The notes: generated by a model not told the origin, from the sequence alone. A DNA stretch of 6,894 bases from CAYLHS01 sp964496205 (GCA_964496205.1 CAZBXV010000074.1:1-6894); one strand, 5' to 3'; numbered from the stretch's first letter, positions 1 to 6,660 are shown. A program made the numbers and translations.

Positions 1-146
1 ACTACGGCTACGCCGACGATGAGGCAGACACGGTGGAGAAGCTCACCTACGACCTGTACTACCTCAAGCACATGTCGGTGTGGCTCGACCTCGATGTTCT
101 CGGCAAGAGCGTGTGGACCGTGCTGTCCGGCTTCGGAGCGCAATAA
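1..146 (+). CDS. polyprenyl-phosphate sugar-1-phosphate transferase, C-terminal fragment
   Basis: Only the last 47 codons are inside the window; the reading frame begins at base 3 and ends with TAA at 144-146. The visible tail has the order expected at the C-terminus of the bacterial sugar transferase family (WbaP/CpsE/PssY type, Pfam Bac_transf): a K-L-x-Y-D-L-Y-Y-L-K segment, then W-L-D-L-D-V-L, then a V-L-x-G-x-G-A-Q ending. These enzymes are membrane proteins that move a sugar-1-phosphate from a nucleotide sugar onto undecaprenyl phosphate, the first step of a lipid-linked glycan. The catalytic part lies outside the window, so the sugar cannot be guessed. The gene converges on the large glycosyltransferase gene, with a palindromic element in the 76-base gap. 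The family call rests on a short C-terminal motif but is distinctive. Confidence 0.82.
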   Translation, partial: YGYADDEADTVEKLTYDLYYLKHMSVWLDLDVLGKSVWTVLSGFGAQ

Positions 147-158
147 CCCTCTTCCCTT

Positions 159-213
159 TCCGTTCTTGCGTGAGTTGGGTCGATACTGTCGACGGTACTC
201 ACGCAAGAACGGA
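159..213. repeat. palindromic element, solitary left copy
   Basis: A perfect 17-bp inverted repeat (159-175 with 197-213) flanks a 21-base loop. The conserved core of the arm is GTTCTTGCGTGAG (162-174), pairing with 198-210. The loop holds a second small hairpin, 179-193 (5-bp stem GTCGA/TCGAC, 5-base loop). It fills the gap between two convergent genes, 13 bases after one stop codon and 10 after the other, so it could act as a bidirectional transcription end or a 3'-end stabiliser. There is no T-tract on either side, so it is not a classic intrinsic terminator. Bases 162-212 match 6661-6711 at 49 of 51 positions in the same orientation. No transposase or clear target-site duplication is seen. 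Confidence 0.93.
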
Positions 214-222
214 GGGAGTGGG

Positions 223-2877
223 CTAGGTCAGGTCTCTCTCCGACTCCGAGTAGTGGACGACCGGCCGACGGATGATGCGAGCCGGTCGAGCATTCGGATC
301 GTCCAGCAGCTCCAGCCCGGCCGCCTCGAACAGTCGATCCAGCCTCGGCCCCCAGCCATAGAGCTGCGCGGCTCGGGCAGCATCGGGCTTCGGGGCATCG
401 AGCGCATCCTGTACGGCTCGGACGAGATCGGCGTCCGTATAGACGCCGGGCAGTTTGATGAGAGACTCGAGGGGCGGCGCAGCGACCGGGATCCCCATCG
501 CCAGGTACTCCGACACCTTCAGCGGGTGCACCGCATGCATCGAGTCGCGCACCTCCCACGGGATCAGTGCAACGTCCGTGTGAGACATGTAGGCAGGAAG
601 ATCGAACTGCGGCTTGAGACCGAGAAGATGGACGTTGTCGGGCATGGGCGGGTGCTTCTTCTCGTCGCCGATGATCACGATGCGTGCATCGCGGAACGCG
701 TTGGCGAGCCGTTTCAACCCTGCCCAATCGAACCAGTCGCCGTAGAGCGAGCCGTGGTACTCGAACACGAGACCATCGCCCGGTGGGAGATCGGTGGGGG
801 CCGGGCGCCCGCCGGGGGTGAACATACGAACGTTCACGCCGTTGGGGACCTCAACCGCGCGACGACCCGACCAGTCCTCGAGGCGTCGAACGAGGGCTGG
901 TGCCGAACCGGAGAGCACGTTCGCCTCGGTGATCACTCGACGTTCGATCTCCGGGTCGTATCCCCATCCGCCGAGGGATGGATCGGTCCAGTCGTCGATC
1001 AGGTCGTACACGATTGAGAAGTCGAGCCCACCGAGACGTTCGACGAGGGAGACCAGTCGAGGGTGCGGAAGCTCCAAGATCGCCATTCGGATGTCGGACC
1101 GGACACGGGGGACCCACTCGAGGATCTGCCACTCGTCGATCGCGTACGTTTCGAGATTCGGGTGGAGGTAGCGCAGGCCGAGGTCGACCGTCTCGTCGAC
1201 GGGGAACAACGAGACGTACGTGACGTGATAGCCGCGTGCCAATAGCTCCTGCGCCATTTGGCTGGAACGGCTGCCGCCGCCGACGTCCTCCATCGGGACG
1301 ACAGCGAAGATCAGGACGGTGGGTTCGTCGATCGGATCGGATCTGGGGGAAGGAGACACCCCATCTGGTTGAGGCGTCAGTGCGATGTGATGCCCGGCCG
1401 CAACACACCTGGCGTAGATGGCCGGGATCGCGTCGGGGCCGTCGGGCCACGGTCCCACCTCGTCGAACGCGCGCTCTCGGATCGCGATCGCCAGTGGTTG
1501 AACAGGTGGAAGTGTCAACGTTTGCGAGACGATGGCGTTACCCACTCGTGCGAGTACCGAGACGTCGGTGTCCGGATCGGACAGCGGGGCGAACAGAGCA
1601 GCCGCGGCTTTGGTGTTGAGTTCTCCAACCGCTGCCGCCCGGACACCCTCCTGTTCGGCTGGAGTCGAGTCGATCACGATTCGGCCGGTGGGTCCGTTTC
1701 CGGGGTATGACCGCGGATCTCGTGCCCGCACGGTATCGGGCGTTGCCCGGATCCAGCGTTTTCGGCTCGCCGCCGAGGTCTCGACGATGTCCATGTTGAA
1801 TCTCACGGTCCCGTGGCGGCGCGGACGGAGCTTCACGAACAGCGAATCGGGGATGAGCGGTCGGATGAGCCGTTTGACGGTGTCGACGATCTGCAGCAGC
1901 AGCTCTTTGATGACTTCGCCCTTCGGCCGGGTTTTCAGATCCTTGCGCAGATACCAGAGACGGATCCTGGCCGCCCCCACGAACCACCCGAGGCTCTGGG
2001 TCATCATCTGAAGGACGTGAGCGACCGGGACGAACAGGTACTTCAGGAACCGACCTTGGACCCACCGATACTTGAAACGGGTTCGGTGGGAGACCAGCCC
2101 GGCGAGTACGACAAGCGGAACCAGCGCCGCAAGCGGCTCGAGGATCGCAGTGAGAACTACCAGCCCAACGAGCCCCCAGTAGGTGGCCAGCGTTCGCACG
2201 TACACCCTGCTGCGGAGCCGTGCCCGTCCGTCTTCGTGCCCGTATCTCCACGCCTTGCGAACCATTGCTGGGATCGTCGGCGGTGGAAGCCAGTGAACCA
2301 GCGCCCTCGGAGCGAACACCGGAGAGAATCCCCGGAGCTTCATGCGCTCACCGAAGAGTGTGTCCTCTGCCGCTTTCAGCCCTTCGGGGAAACCACCGAC
2401 TTTCACCCACGCCGACTTCAAGAATGCCTGCGAGTTGCCTGCCGGGACATGGTGCGCAGGGTCGACCTCTTCGAGCACCGTCATGATCGAGACGCCTGCG
2501 CTCGTGGAGGCAACCGTGGGGCCGACCGGTCGGAAGAACCCCGACACGAACCGTGCTCCCGAGTCGAACGGCTTAACGATCTCCTCGAGCCATACGGGCT
2601 GTGGGATACAGCCGGCGTCGGTGCAGGCAATGATGTCCCCGTGTGCAGCGGCGATGGCCGCGTTGCGATTCTCCGAGATACCGCCGGGCCCGTCCACGAT
2701 GCGGACCAGCGGCTCCGACGCTGCGACTTCGTCGAGATACTCCCGGGTACCGTCGGTAGAACCACCGTCGGCCACGATGATCTCGTCGGGCCGCACCGTC
2801 TGGTGGAGGAGCGCGTCGAGCAGGACGGCGATGTGCTCGCGTTCGTTGAGCACCGGAGCGATAACGCTGATGTTCAT
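223..2877 (-). CDS. large multidomain glycosyltransferase: GT2 + membrane segments + GT2-like remnant + GT4
   Basis: The protein is 884 aa, from ATG at 2877-2875 to TAG at 225-223. Residues 1 to about 225 are a GT2 (GT-A fold) domain: VIAPVLNE (5-12), DEIIVADGGSTDGT (31-44), a TDAG metal-site equivalent (86-89), and GGFPEGLKAAEDTLFG (161-176) with the likely catalytic acidic pair E171-D172. Hydrophobic segments follow at about 229-263 and 277-301. Residues 355-515 resemble the second half of another GT2 domain (A-I-R-E-R-A-F-D-E-V-G-P-W near 465-477) but lack its nucleotide-binding half. Residues 516-884 are a GT-B/GT4 domain: DVGGGSRSSQMAQELLARGY (531-550), a TuaH-like YDLIDDW (624-630), PNGVNVRMFTPG (678-689), and the donor-site segment HPLKVSEYLAMGIPVAA (784-800). 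The start is set by the ATGA overlap with the upstream pyruvyl transferase gene and by the GT2 fold beginning at once. The role is probably adding two different sugars to a surface glycan at the membrane; donors and acceptors cannot be read from sequence. The frame is open throughout, so this is a true fusion, not two genes. Confidence 0.88.
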   Translation of the reverse strand: MNISVIAPVLNEREHIAVLLDALLHQTVRPDEIIVADGGSTDGTREYLDEVAASEPLVRIVDGPGGISENRNAAIAAAHGDIIACTDAGCIPQPVWLEEIVKPFDSGARFVSGFFRPVGPTVASTSAGVSIMTVLEEVDPAHHVPAGNSQAFLKSAWVKVGGFPEGLKAAEDTLFGERMKLRGFSPVFAPRALVHWLPPPTIPAMVRKAWRYGHEDGRARLRSRVYVRTLATYWGLVGLVVLTAILEPLAALVPLVVLAGLVSHRTRFKYRWVQGRFLKYLFVPVAHVLQMMTQSLGWFVGAARIRLWYLRKDLKTRPKGEVIKELLLQIVDTVKRLIRPLIPDSLFVKLRPRRHGTVRFNMDIVETSAASRKRWIRATPDTVRARDPRSYPGNGPTGRIVIDSTPAEQEGVRAAAVGELNTKAAAALFAPLSDPDTDVSVLARVGNAIVSQTLTLPPVQPLAIAIRERAFDEVGPWPDGPDAIPAIYARCVAAGHHIALTPQPDGVSPSPRSDPIDEPTVLIFAVVPMEDVGGGSRSSQMAQELLARGYHVTYVSLFPVDETVDLGLRYLHPNLETYAIDEWQILEWVPRVRSDIRMAILELPHPRLVSLVERLGGLDFSIVYDLIDDWTDPSLGGWGYDPEIERRVITEANVLSGSAPALVRRLEDWSGRRAVEVPNGVNVRMFTPGGRPAPTDLPPGDGLVFEYHGSLYGDWFDWAGLKRLANAFRDARIVIIGDEKKHPPMPDNVHLLGLKPQFDLPAYMSHTDVALIPWEVRDSMHAVHPLKVSEYLAMGIPVAAPPLESLIKLPGVYTDADLVRAVQDALDAPKPDAARAAQLYGWGPRLDRLFEAAGLELLDDPNARPARIIRRPVVHYSESERDLT

Positions 2878-4172
2878 GACCGTCCGCGGAGCTTCCAGTA
2901 GAACCTGGCCGGAGCGAGAGCCTTGCTGTGTAGCAGCGCGTCGTAGGCCGTCCTCGCTTCTTCGAGCTCGTGTTTGATCCTGTCGAGATCCTCGCCGAGC
3001 CCCGACACGGTGCGCCAGAGCTTCGCCCGCTGGCAGAGGAGACTGCGGGCCACGGTGCCCAGCGCCGTGCGCGGGCGTGTCGCGCTGAGCACGGTCCTGT
3101 TGCCTCCGGCCCGGTCTTGGAACTGAGGCACGATGGTGTTCAAGTGGGTGATGATGCTGTCTCGGTCGCGTTGAGCGCGTTCTGTCAGGGCGGGGAGGTC
3201 CGCCGCCTCGTCGAGTTCCATCACGTACTCGCCCAAGCCGGCGTCGGTCATGAGGTTGCGCACCTTCGGACGGTAGGCCATTGCGATCACGGGAACCCTC
3301 GCCGCCATGGCGAACACGACCGAATGCAGTCGCATACCGATGACGAGGTCGTATGCAGAGAATCTCCCGGCCATTTCGGCGGCCGTGGGGGCGGCCTGGA
3401 GAACTCGGGTGCGCTCCTTGTGCGTCATCTGTCCGGCGACGCCGGCGGCGATCGCAGCGTCGTTCTCGTGGTCGAGTGCCGAACTCTGAAACGGCAGAAA
3501 CTCGATGTCCGCGTCGAGCTGTTCCGAGAGGGCGTCGAGGCCATGCGCAAGCGATTCCATCCACTCTCCGCGACCCCATGGCCGGACCGAGACTCCAATG
3601 GTCCCGCGACGGGGCTCAGCTCGATTCGCCGGCTCGAGTCGGAACGCAGGGTCGGCGGCGAGGGTGACATGACCCTCAGGAACCCCGATGGCGGTGAGGA
3701 GGTCGAGTGAGGCGCGGTCCCGCACGGTGGCGAGGGTGGCTGACTCGAACGCAGCGGCTGTGAGGATCCGTCCATCCTCTGTATCCAAAGGTCCGGCCCC
3801 GGCACCGTAGATGGCGAGCGGCGTGCCTACCAGCCCTGCGAGGATGCCGAATCCTGCGTAGTAGCCGAGTCCCCAATGACTGGGAAGCAGGAGAGTGTCG
3901 CGTGGGGCGCCGGACAGATCCTGAAAGAGGCCGCCGCCGCCGAGCACCATCAGATCGGACTGTGCGGCCGCGCCGATAATGGATTCGGTGTCCCGCAGGT
4001 CTATCGCGTCGAGGCCGCGTTCCTTTCGGATCTGATTGGGGCGGCCGCTGACCACGGTCACGTGAGGGTCATCGAACGCGCGGGAGATGTCCTCGAGGAG
4101 CACGTCGAGGATGGCCTCGTCGCCAACGTTGCCATGCCCGTAGTAGCCGCAGATCAGGAGGTGTGTGGACAC
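2874..4172 (-). CDS. csaB: polysaccharide pyruvyl transferase, CsaB-like
   Basis: The product is 432 aa and belongs to the polysaccharide pyruvyl transferase family, which moves pyruvate from phosphoenolpyruvate onto a sugar of a cell-wall or capsular glycan as an acidic ketal. Motifs in order: GYYGHGNVGDEAIL at 9-22, LGGGGLFQD at 77-85, YGAGAGPL at 122-129, VRDRAS at 150-155, ADPAF at 173-177, GMRLHSVVFAMA at 279-290 and AYRPKV at 299-304. This is the CsaB pattern. After about residue 360 comes an extra tail with a likely coiled coil (391-415, D-L-D-R-I-K-H-E-L-E-E-A-R) and a basic aromatic end (RFYWKLRGRS), making it longer than a plain CsaB. The start is GTG at 4172; the first strand of the fold begins directly after it. 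No Shine-Dalgarno sequence lies at a normal distance, but a TANNNT hexamer 7 bases upstream fits leaderless expression. Its stop overlaps the next start (ATGA), so translation is probably coupled. In Bacillus, CsaB-modified wall glycan holds SLH-domain proteins; whether that applies here is unknown. Confidence 0.87.
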   Translation of the reverse strand: MSTHLLICGYYGHGNVGDEAILDVLLEDISRAFDDPHVTVVSGRPNQIRKERGLDAIDLRDTESIIGAAAQSDLMVLGGGGLFQDLSGAPRDTLLLPSHWGLGYYAGFGILAGLVGTPLAIYGAGAGPLDTEDGRILTAAAFESATLATVRDRASLDLLTAIGVPEGHVTLAADPAFRLEPANRAEPRRGTIGVSVRPWGRGEWMESLAHGLDALSEQLDADIEFLPFQSSALDHENDAAIAAGVAGQMTHKERTRVLQAAPTAAEMAGRFSAYDLVIGMRLHSVVFAMAARVPVIAMAYRPKVRNLMTDAGLGEYVMELDEAADLPALTERAQRDRDSIITHLNTIVPQFQDRAGGNRTVLSATRPRTALGTVARSLLCQRAKLWRTVSGLGEDLDRIKHELEEARTAYDALLHSKALAPARFYWKLRGRS

Positions 4173-4179
4173 GGCTGGC

Positions 4180-4185
4180 AGTCTA
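4180..4185 (-). promoter_or_regulatory. candidate -10 hexamer (TAGACT) for the pyruvyl transferase operon
   Basis: Read on the minus strand, TAGACT is followed by exactly 7 bases and then the GTG start at 4172. TANNNT ending about 7 bases before the start codon is the usual layout of actinobacterial leaderless promoters. No -35 consensus is visible. The absence of a well-placed ribosome binding site supports this reading but does not prove it. Confidence 0.4.
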
Positions 4186-4192
4186 GGACTGG

Positions 4193-4198
4193 TAGCCT
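4193..4198 (+). promoter_or_regulatory. candidate -10 hexamer (TAGCCT) for the sulfotransferase-exporter operon
   Basis: TAGCCT is followed by 8 bases and then GTG at 4207, the preferred sulfotransferase start. It mirrors the minus-strand site 8 bases away, so the 34-bp gap between the divergent genes could hold two back-to-back leaderless promoters. No -35 consensus is seen. The choice between GTG 4207 and GTG 4165 for the downstream gene depends partly on this site. Confidence 0.35.
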
Positions 4199-4206
4199 CC
4201 GGACTC

Positions 4207-4989
4207 GTGGCCGCACCATTCGTCGTCTTGTACTACGGCAACACGGGCAGTTCCTGGCTCATCGAGACGCTCGGGCACGCTCCGGGTGTGCTCGTTCCAG
4301 CGTTCGAACCGCTGGAAGCGTGGGCCTGGAAGGCGCCGGATCGGGAGAAGGTCGCGTGGATGCGAAATGCGTTTTCGATTCCGGTCGAACGCAGCGGCCC
4401 CTCATTCGATCGGTGGATCGAGGGGCTGGAGGCATCTCCGCAGTTCAAGGGGTTGACGAGCACCGACTTCACGACGATCGCATTCAAAATGACGAACTCT
4501 GCGCTGCGTTCGGATGCCGCCATGGTCGATGTGTTCGAGGAGTTTGGAACGCGGCTCGTGTTCCTTCGGCGCGAGAACCGTATCAAGCACGCCCTTTCGC
4601 TCTACCGCTACCACGAGGAGAAGAAGAGCCAGTTCGATCATGCCGGCATCCGACCGCCGAGTGATGTCGACCTGAAACTGTTCAAGAAGTGGCTCTCCGA
4701 ATCGGAGAAGCTGGATTCGAGTTTCGCCGCGTTTCAGGACGCCTGCGAGCGAAGACTTGGAGCCGGGATCCTGATCGACGTGGCCTATGAGGAGTTCGTC
4801 AGCGAAGACGGCAAGCAGCAGACCATCGAACGACTTGCCCGATTCCTCGAGCTTCCTGGAGGAGGGTATGAGCCAGGCGGGTTCAAGAAGGCTACCTCGG
4901 ATGATCTGAAATCCGCCGTCGTCAACTATCGCGCGCTGCGTCGCAAATTCGGCCGCGGCGACATGGCGAAGTTCTTTGGCGAGTCGTAG
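4207..4989 (+). CDS. sulfotransferase (Stf0-like), probable glycan sulfotransferase
   Basis: The product is 260 aa from GTG 4207; the same frame is open from GTG 4165 (274 aa). I prefer 4207 because the longer form adds 14 weakly structured residues, overlaps the divergent gene and would swallow the candidate promoter. A beta strand and P-loop-like segment VVLYYGNTGSSWLIETL (6-22) matches the 5'-phosphosulfate binding loop of PAPS-dependent sulfotransferases. RLVFLRRENRIKHALSLYRY (116-135) matches the 3'-phosphate binding segment, with R122, N124 and S131 at the expected spacing. A late VAYEEF (192-197) matches the Y-E-x-h motif of Stf0-type enzymes. There is no signal peptide, so it is cytoplasmic. 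It probably adds sulfate from PAPS to the glycan or its lipid-linked precursor before export; the substrate is inferred only from the exporter genes behind it. The loop has asparagine where a lysine or arginine is usual (see findings). A gap of 59 bases separates it from the permease gene. Confidence 0.78.
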   Translation: MAAPFVVLYYGNTGSSWLIETLGHAPGVLVPAFEPLEAWAWKAPDREKVAWMRNAFSIPVERSGPSFDRWIEGLEASPQFKGLTSTDFTTIAFKMTNSALRSDAAMVDVFEEFGTRLVFLRRENRIKHALSLYRYHEEKKSQFDHAGIRPPSDVDLKLFKKWLSESEKLDSSFAAFQDACERRLGAGILIDVAYEEFVSEDGKQQTIERLARFLELPGGGYEPGGFKKATSDDLKSAVVNYRALRRKFGRGDMAKFFGES

Positions 4990-5048
4990 GTGCGTCGACC
5001 GGGAGAGATCCTGCCACTGCTAGCCTTCTGCTCCGTCGAGAACCCCTT

Positions 5049-5885
5049 GTGAAGACCTTCTACTACGACTCCGCGCAGGCGAGACGCCCCATCCTGACCG
5101 AGTTCCAGAACTTCTGGTCCTACCGCGGGTTGCTCCGACTGCTCGTCACGCGGGACCTGACCGTCCGCTACAAACGATCGATCCTCGGCATGTGGTGGAC
5201 GCTCCTCAATCCGCTGCTCACGACGGCGATCATGTATCTGGTCTTCGGAACGTTCTTCAAGCGTTTTCAGACTCCCGACGACCCGTATGTCCTCTACCTC
5301 CTGGCCGGGGTCCTCATGATGTCCTTCTTCGCCCAGGGCGTCATTGCGACCGGGTCGGCGATCACAGGGGCGTCGTCGATCCTGTCCAAGGTGTATGTCC
5401 CTGCCGAGGTGTTTTCGTTGTCGACCGCCGTGGCGGCCGGTGTCAACCTTCTGATCGGCTTGGTGCCGCTGTTCGTCGTTCAGCTCGTAGCGGGCAACGG
5501 CATCCCGCTGACTGCTCTGCTCATCCCGTTCCCGGTGGTGGCAATGCTGGCCGTGGTGACGGGCCTTGGGCTCCTGGTCGCGTCGGTGGCCGTGTACTTT
5601 TTTGACGTCCTCGACATCACCCGGGTGCTGGTCCAGCTCATCTACTACCTCACGCCCGTGTTCTGGCCGATCAAGGGCACGGGGTTCGAGACCTCGCGTT
5701 GGCTCCCGTTCATCAAAGCCAATCCTCTGTACTCCTACCTCGACATCTTTCGTGACTTCGCGTATCGGGCGGTGATCCCTCCACTGTGGGAGGTGGCCAT
5801 GGTGGCCATCACCTCGCTCTTGCTTCTGTGGCTCGGCGTCTGGGTGTTCGCGAAAACCTGGAAGAACATCGTGGGGTCGCTGTGA
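5049..5885 (+). CDS. wzm: ABC-2 type polysaccharide export permease (Wzm/TagG family)
   Basis: The product is 278 aa, the usual size of this family. An amphipathic N-terminus leads into the characteristic LLRLLVTRDLTVRYKRSILG (28-47), then MWWTLLNPLLTTAIMYLVF (48-66), further hydrophobic stretches near 81-101, 121-149, 152-185 and 190-207 (containing IYYLTPVFWPI), the NPLYSYLDIFRD segment at 225-236 and a last helix near 246-268. It forms the membrane half of an ABC exporter that moves a finished lipid-linked glycan across the cytoplasmic membrane. The start GTG at 5049 has only a weak GAG at 5038-5040 as ribosome binding site. A TAGCCT hexamer at 5021-5026 in the gap could be a secondary promoter, but that is weak. 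The stop overlaps the ATPase start (GTGA, 5882-5885), which fits equal production of the two subunits. TagG for teichoic acid and Wzm for O-antigen cannot be told apart from sequence alone. Confidence 0.92.
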   Translation: MKTFYYDSAQARRPILTEFQNFWSYRGLLRLLVTRDLTVRYKRSILGMWWTLLNPLLTTAIMYLVFGTFFKRFQTPDDPYVLYLLAGVLMMSFFAQGVIATGSAITGASSILSKVYVPAEVFSLSTAVAAGVNLLIGLVPLFVVQLVAGNGIPLTALLIPFPVVAMLAVVTGLGLLVASVAVYFFDVLDITRVLVQLIYYLTPVFWPIKGTGFETSRWLPFIKANPLYSYLDIFRDFAYRAVIPPLWEVAMVAITSLLLLWLGVWVFAKTWKNIVGSL

Positions 5886-6619
5886 GCGAAGTACCGGTCG
5901 AAGTCTCGGATGTTTCGTTCGCCTATCGGCTCGCGCGCAACCGTGCCGGGACGTTCAAGGAATTCGCCATTCAGATGCTGCGCCGGCAGGTCACGATCGA
6001 GAAGCTGTGGGCGGTGAAGAACGCCTCGTTCAAGGTGCGTCGAGGCGAGGTGTTCGCGTTGATCGGCCCCAACGGTGCCGGCAAGACGACACTGATGAAG
6101 ATCGTTGCCAGGGTGCTGCCGCCATCGAGCGGAAGAGTGATTGTCCGTGGGACGCTCGCACCGATGATCTCCTTGGGTGCCGGCTTCAATCCCGAACTGA
6201 CCGGCTACGAGAACATCGTGCTCTATGGGACGCTGCTGGGCCGAGATCCGCAGGACATGCGAGAGAGCGCAGACAGGATCGCCGAGTGGGCGGGTCTCAC
6301 AGAGTTCATGGACGTGCCGGTGCGCAGCTACTCGTCGGGCATGCTGGCCCGCCTCGGATTCTCGATTGCGTCAGACGTCGATCCTGACGTCCTGGTCGTT
6401 GACGAAGTGCTGGCCGTGGGGGACGAGGCGTTTCAGCGCAAGTCGTTCGACCGCATGGCCACCATGATGGGCTCAGGGACGGCCGTGCTGCTCGTGACCC
6501 ACCAGCTGGACAAGGTCATCGACATGGCCGACCGGGTCCTCTGGCTCGACAAGGGGAGGGTCAGGATGATCGGTGAGCCGGAGGAAGTGGTCGGCCTCTA
6601 CAGAGAGTCGGTCAGGTAG
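5882..6619 (+). CDS. wzt: ABC polysaccharide exporter ATP-binding protein (Wzt/TagH family, short form)
   Basis: The product is 245 aa from GTG at 5882; the frame is open further upstream, but the GTGA overlap with the permease and the family N-terminus fix this start. Motifs: Walker A GPNGAGKTT (62-70); the family-specific LAPMISLGAGFNPELTGYENI (92-112); ABC signature YSSGMLARLGFS (150-161); Walker B with catalytic glutamate DVLVVDEVLAVGDEAF (169-184); switch histidine H207 in LLVTHQ. The aromatic SFAYRL start (12-17), followed by an insertion before the fold, is typical of Wzt and TagH. It powers export of the glycan through the partner permease. It ends at residue 245, just after the nucleotide-binding domain, so the C-terminal glycan-reading domain of O9a-type Wzt is absent. 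Recognition of a finished chain must then lie elsewhere or not be needed. The TAG stop is followed within 9 bases by the palindrome array. Confidence 0.93.
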   Translation: MSEVPVEVSDVSFAYRLARNRAGTFKEFAIQMLRRQVTIEKLWAVKNASFKVRRGEVFALIGPNGAGKTTLMKIVARVLPPSSGRVIVRGTLAPMISLGAGFNPELTGYENIVLYGTLLGRDPQDMRESADRIAEWAGLTEFMDVPVRSYSSGMLARLGFSIASDVDPDVLVVDEVLAVGDEAFQRKSFDRMATMMGSGTAVLLVTHQLDKVIDMADRVLWLDKGRVRMIGEPEEVVGLYRESVR

Positions 6620-6627
6620 GGCTGTCT

Positions 6628-6643
6628 TCCCTTCTGGCGTGAG
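6628..6643. repeat. outer left arm, variant form
   Basis: These 16 bases (TCCCTTCTGGCGTGAG) are the exact reverse complement of 6853-6868, 209 bases away. Compared with the standard arm, the core reads TTCTGGCGTGAG in place of TTCTTGCGTGAG, and the partner arm carries the matching A-to-C change. It is followed by TTGGGTGGAC, the normal beginning of the element's loop, and then the sequence breaks off into the first inner unit. Confidence 0.9.
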
Positions 6644-6660
6644 TTGGGTGGACGCTTCCT

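Noticed and set aside
159..213. Classic intrinsic terminator
   Set aside because: The stem is long and perfect, but neither strand has a T-rich run after it. A U-less terminator stays possible and is mentioned as a role, not called as a feature.
19..1017. 332-aa plus-strand reading frame
   Set aside because: It runs antisense to the well-supported GT4 domain and through the repeat. Its product is arginine-rich and low in recognisable motifs, typical of a shadow frame in high-GC DNA.
223..1293. Separate GT4 gene starting at an internal ATG
   Set aside because: The internal methionine at residue 529 would remove the first strand of the GT-B fold (VLIFAVVP), and no stop codon ends the upstream part, so one fused protein is the simpler reading.
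1813..2901. 362-aa plus-strand reading frame
   Set aside because: It is antisense to the GT2 and membrane part of the fused glycosyltransferase and shows no family motifs.
2878..3579. N-terminal extension of the glycosyltransferase up to 3579
   Set aside because: The extra 234 residues are an out-of-frame reading of the pyruvyl transferase gene, arginine-rich and motif-free. The GT2 fold starts exactly at the ATG in the ATGA overlap.
5786..5881. Earlier in-frame start for the exporter ATPase
   Set aside because: The additional 32 residues overlap the last helix of the permease in another frame. The GTG at 5882 gives the normal family N-terminus and a GTGA overlap.
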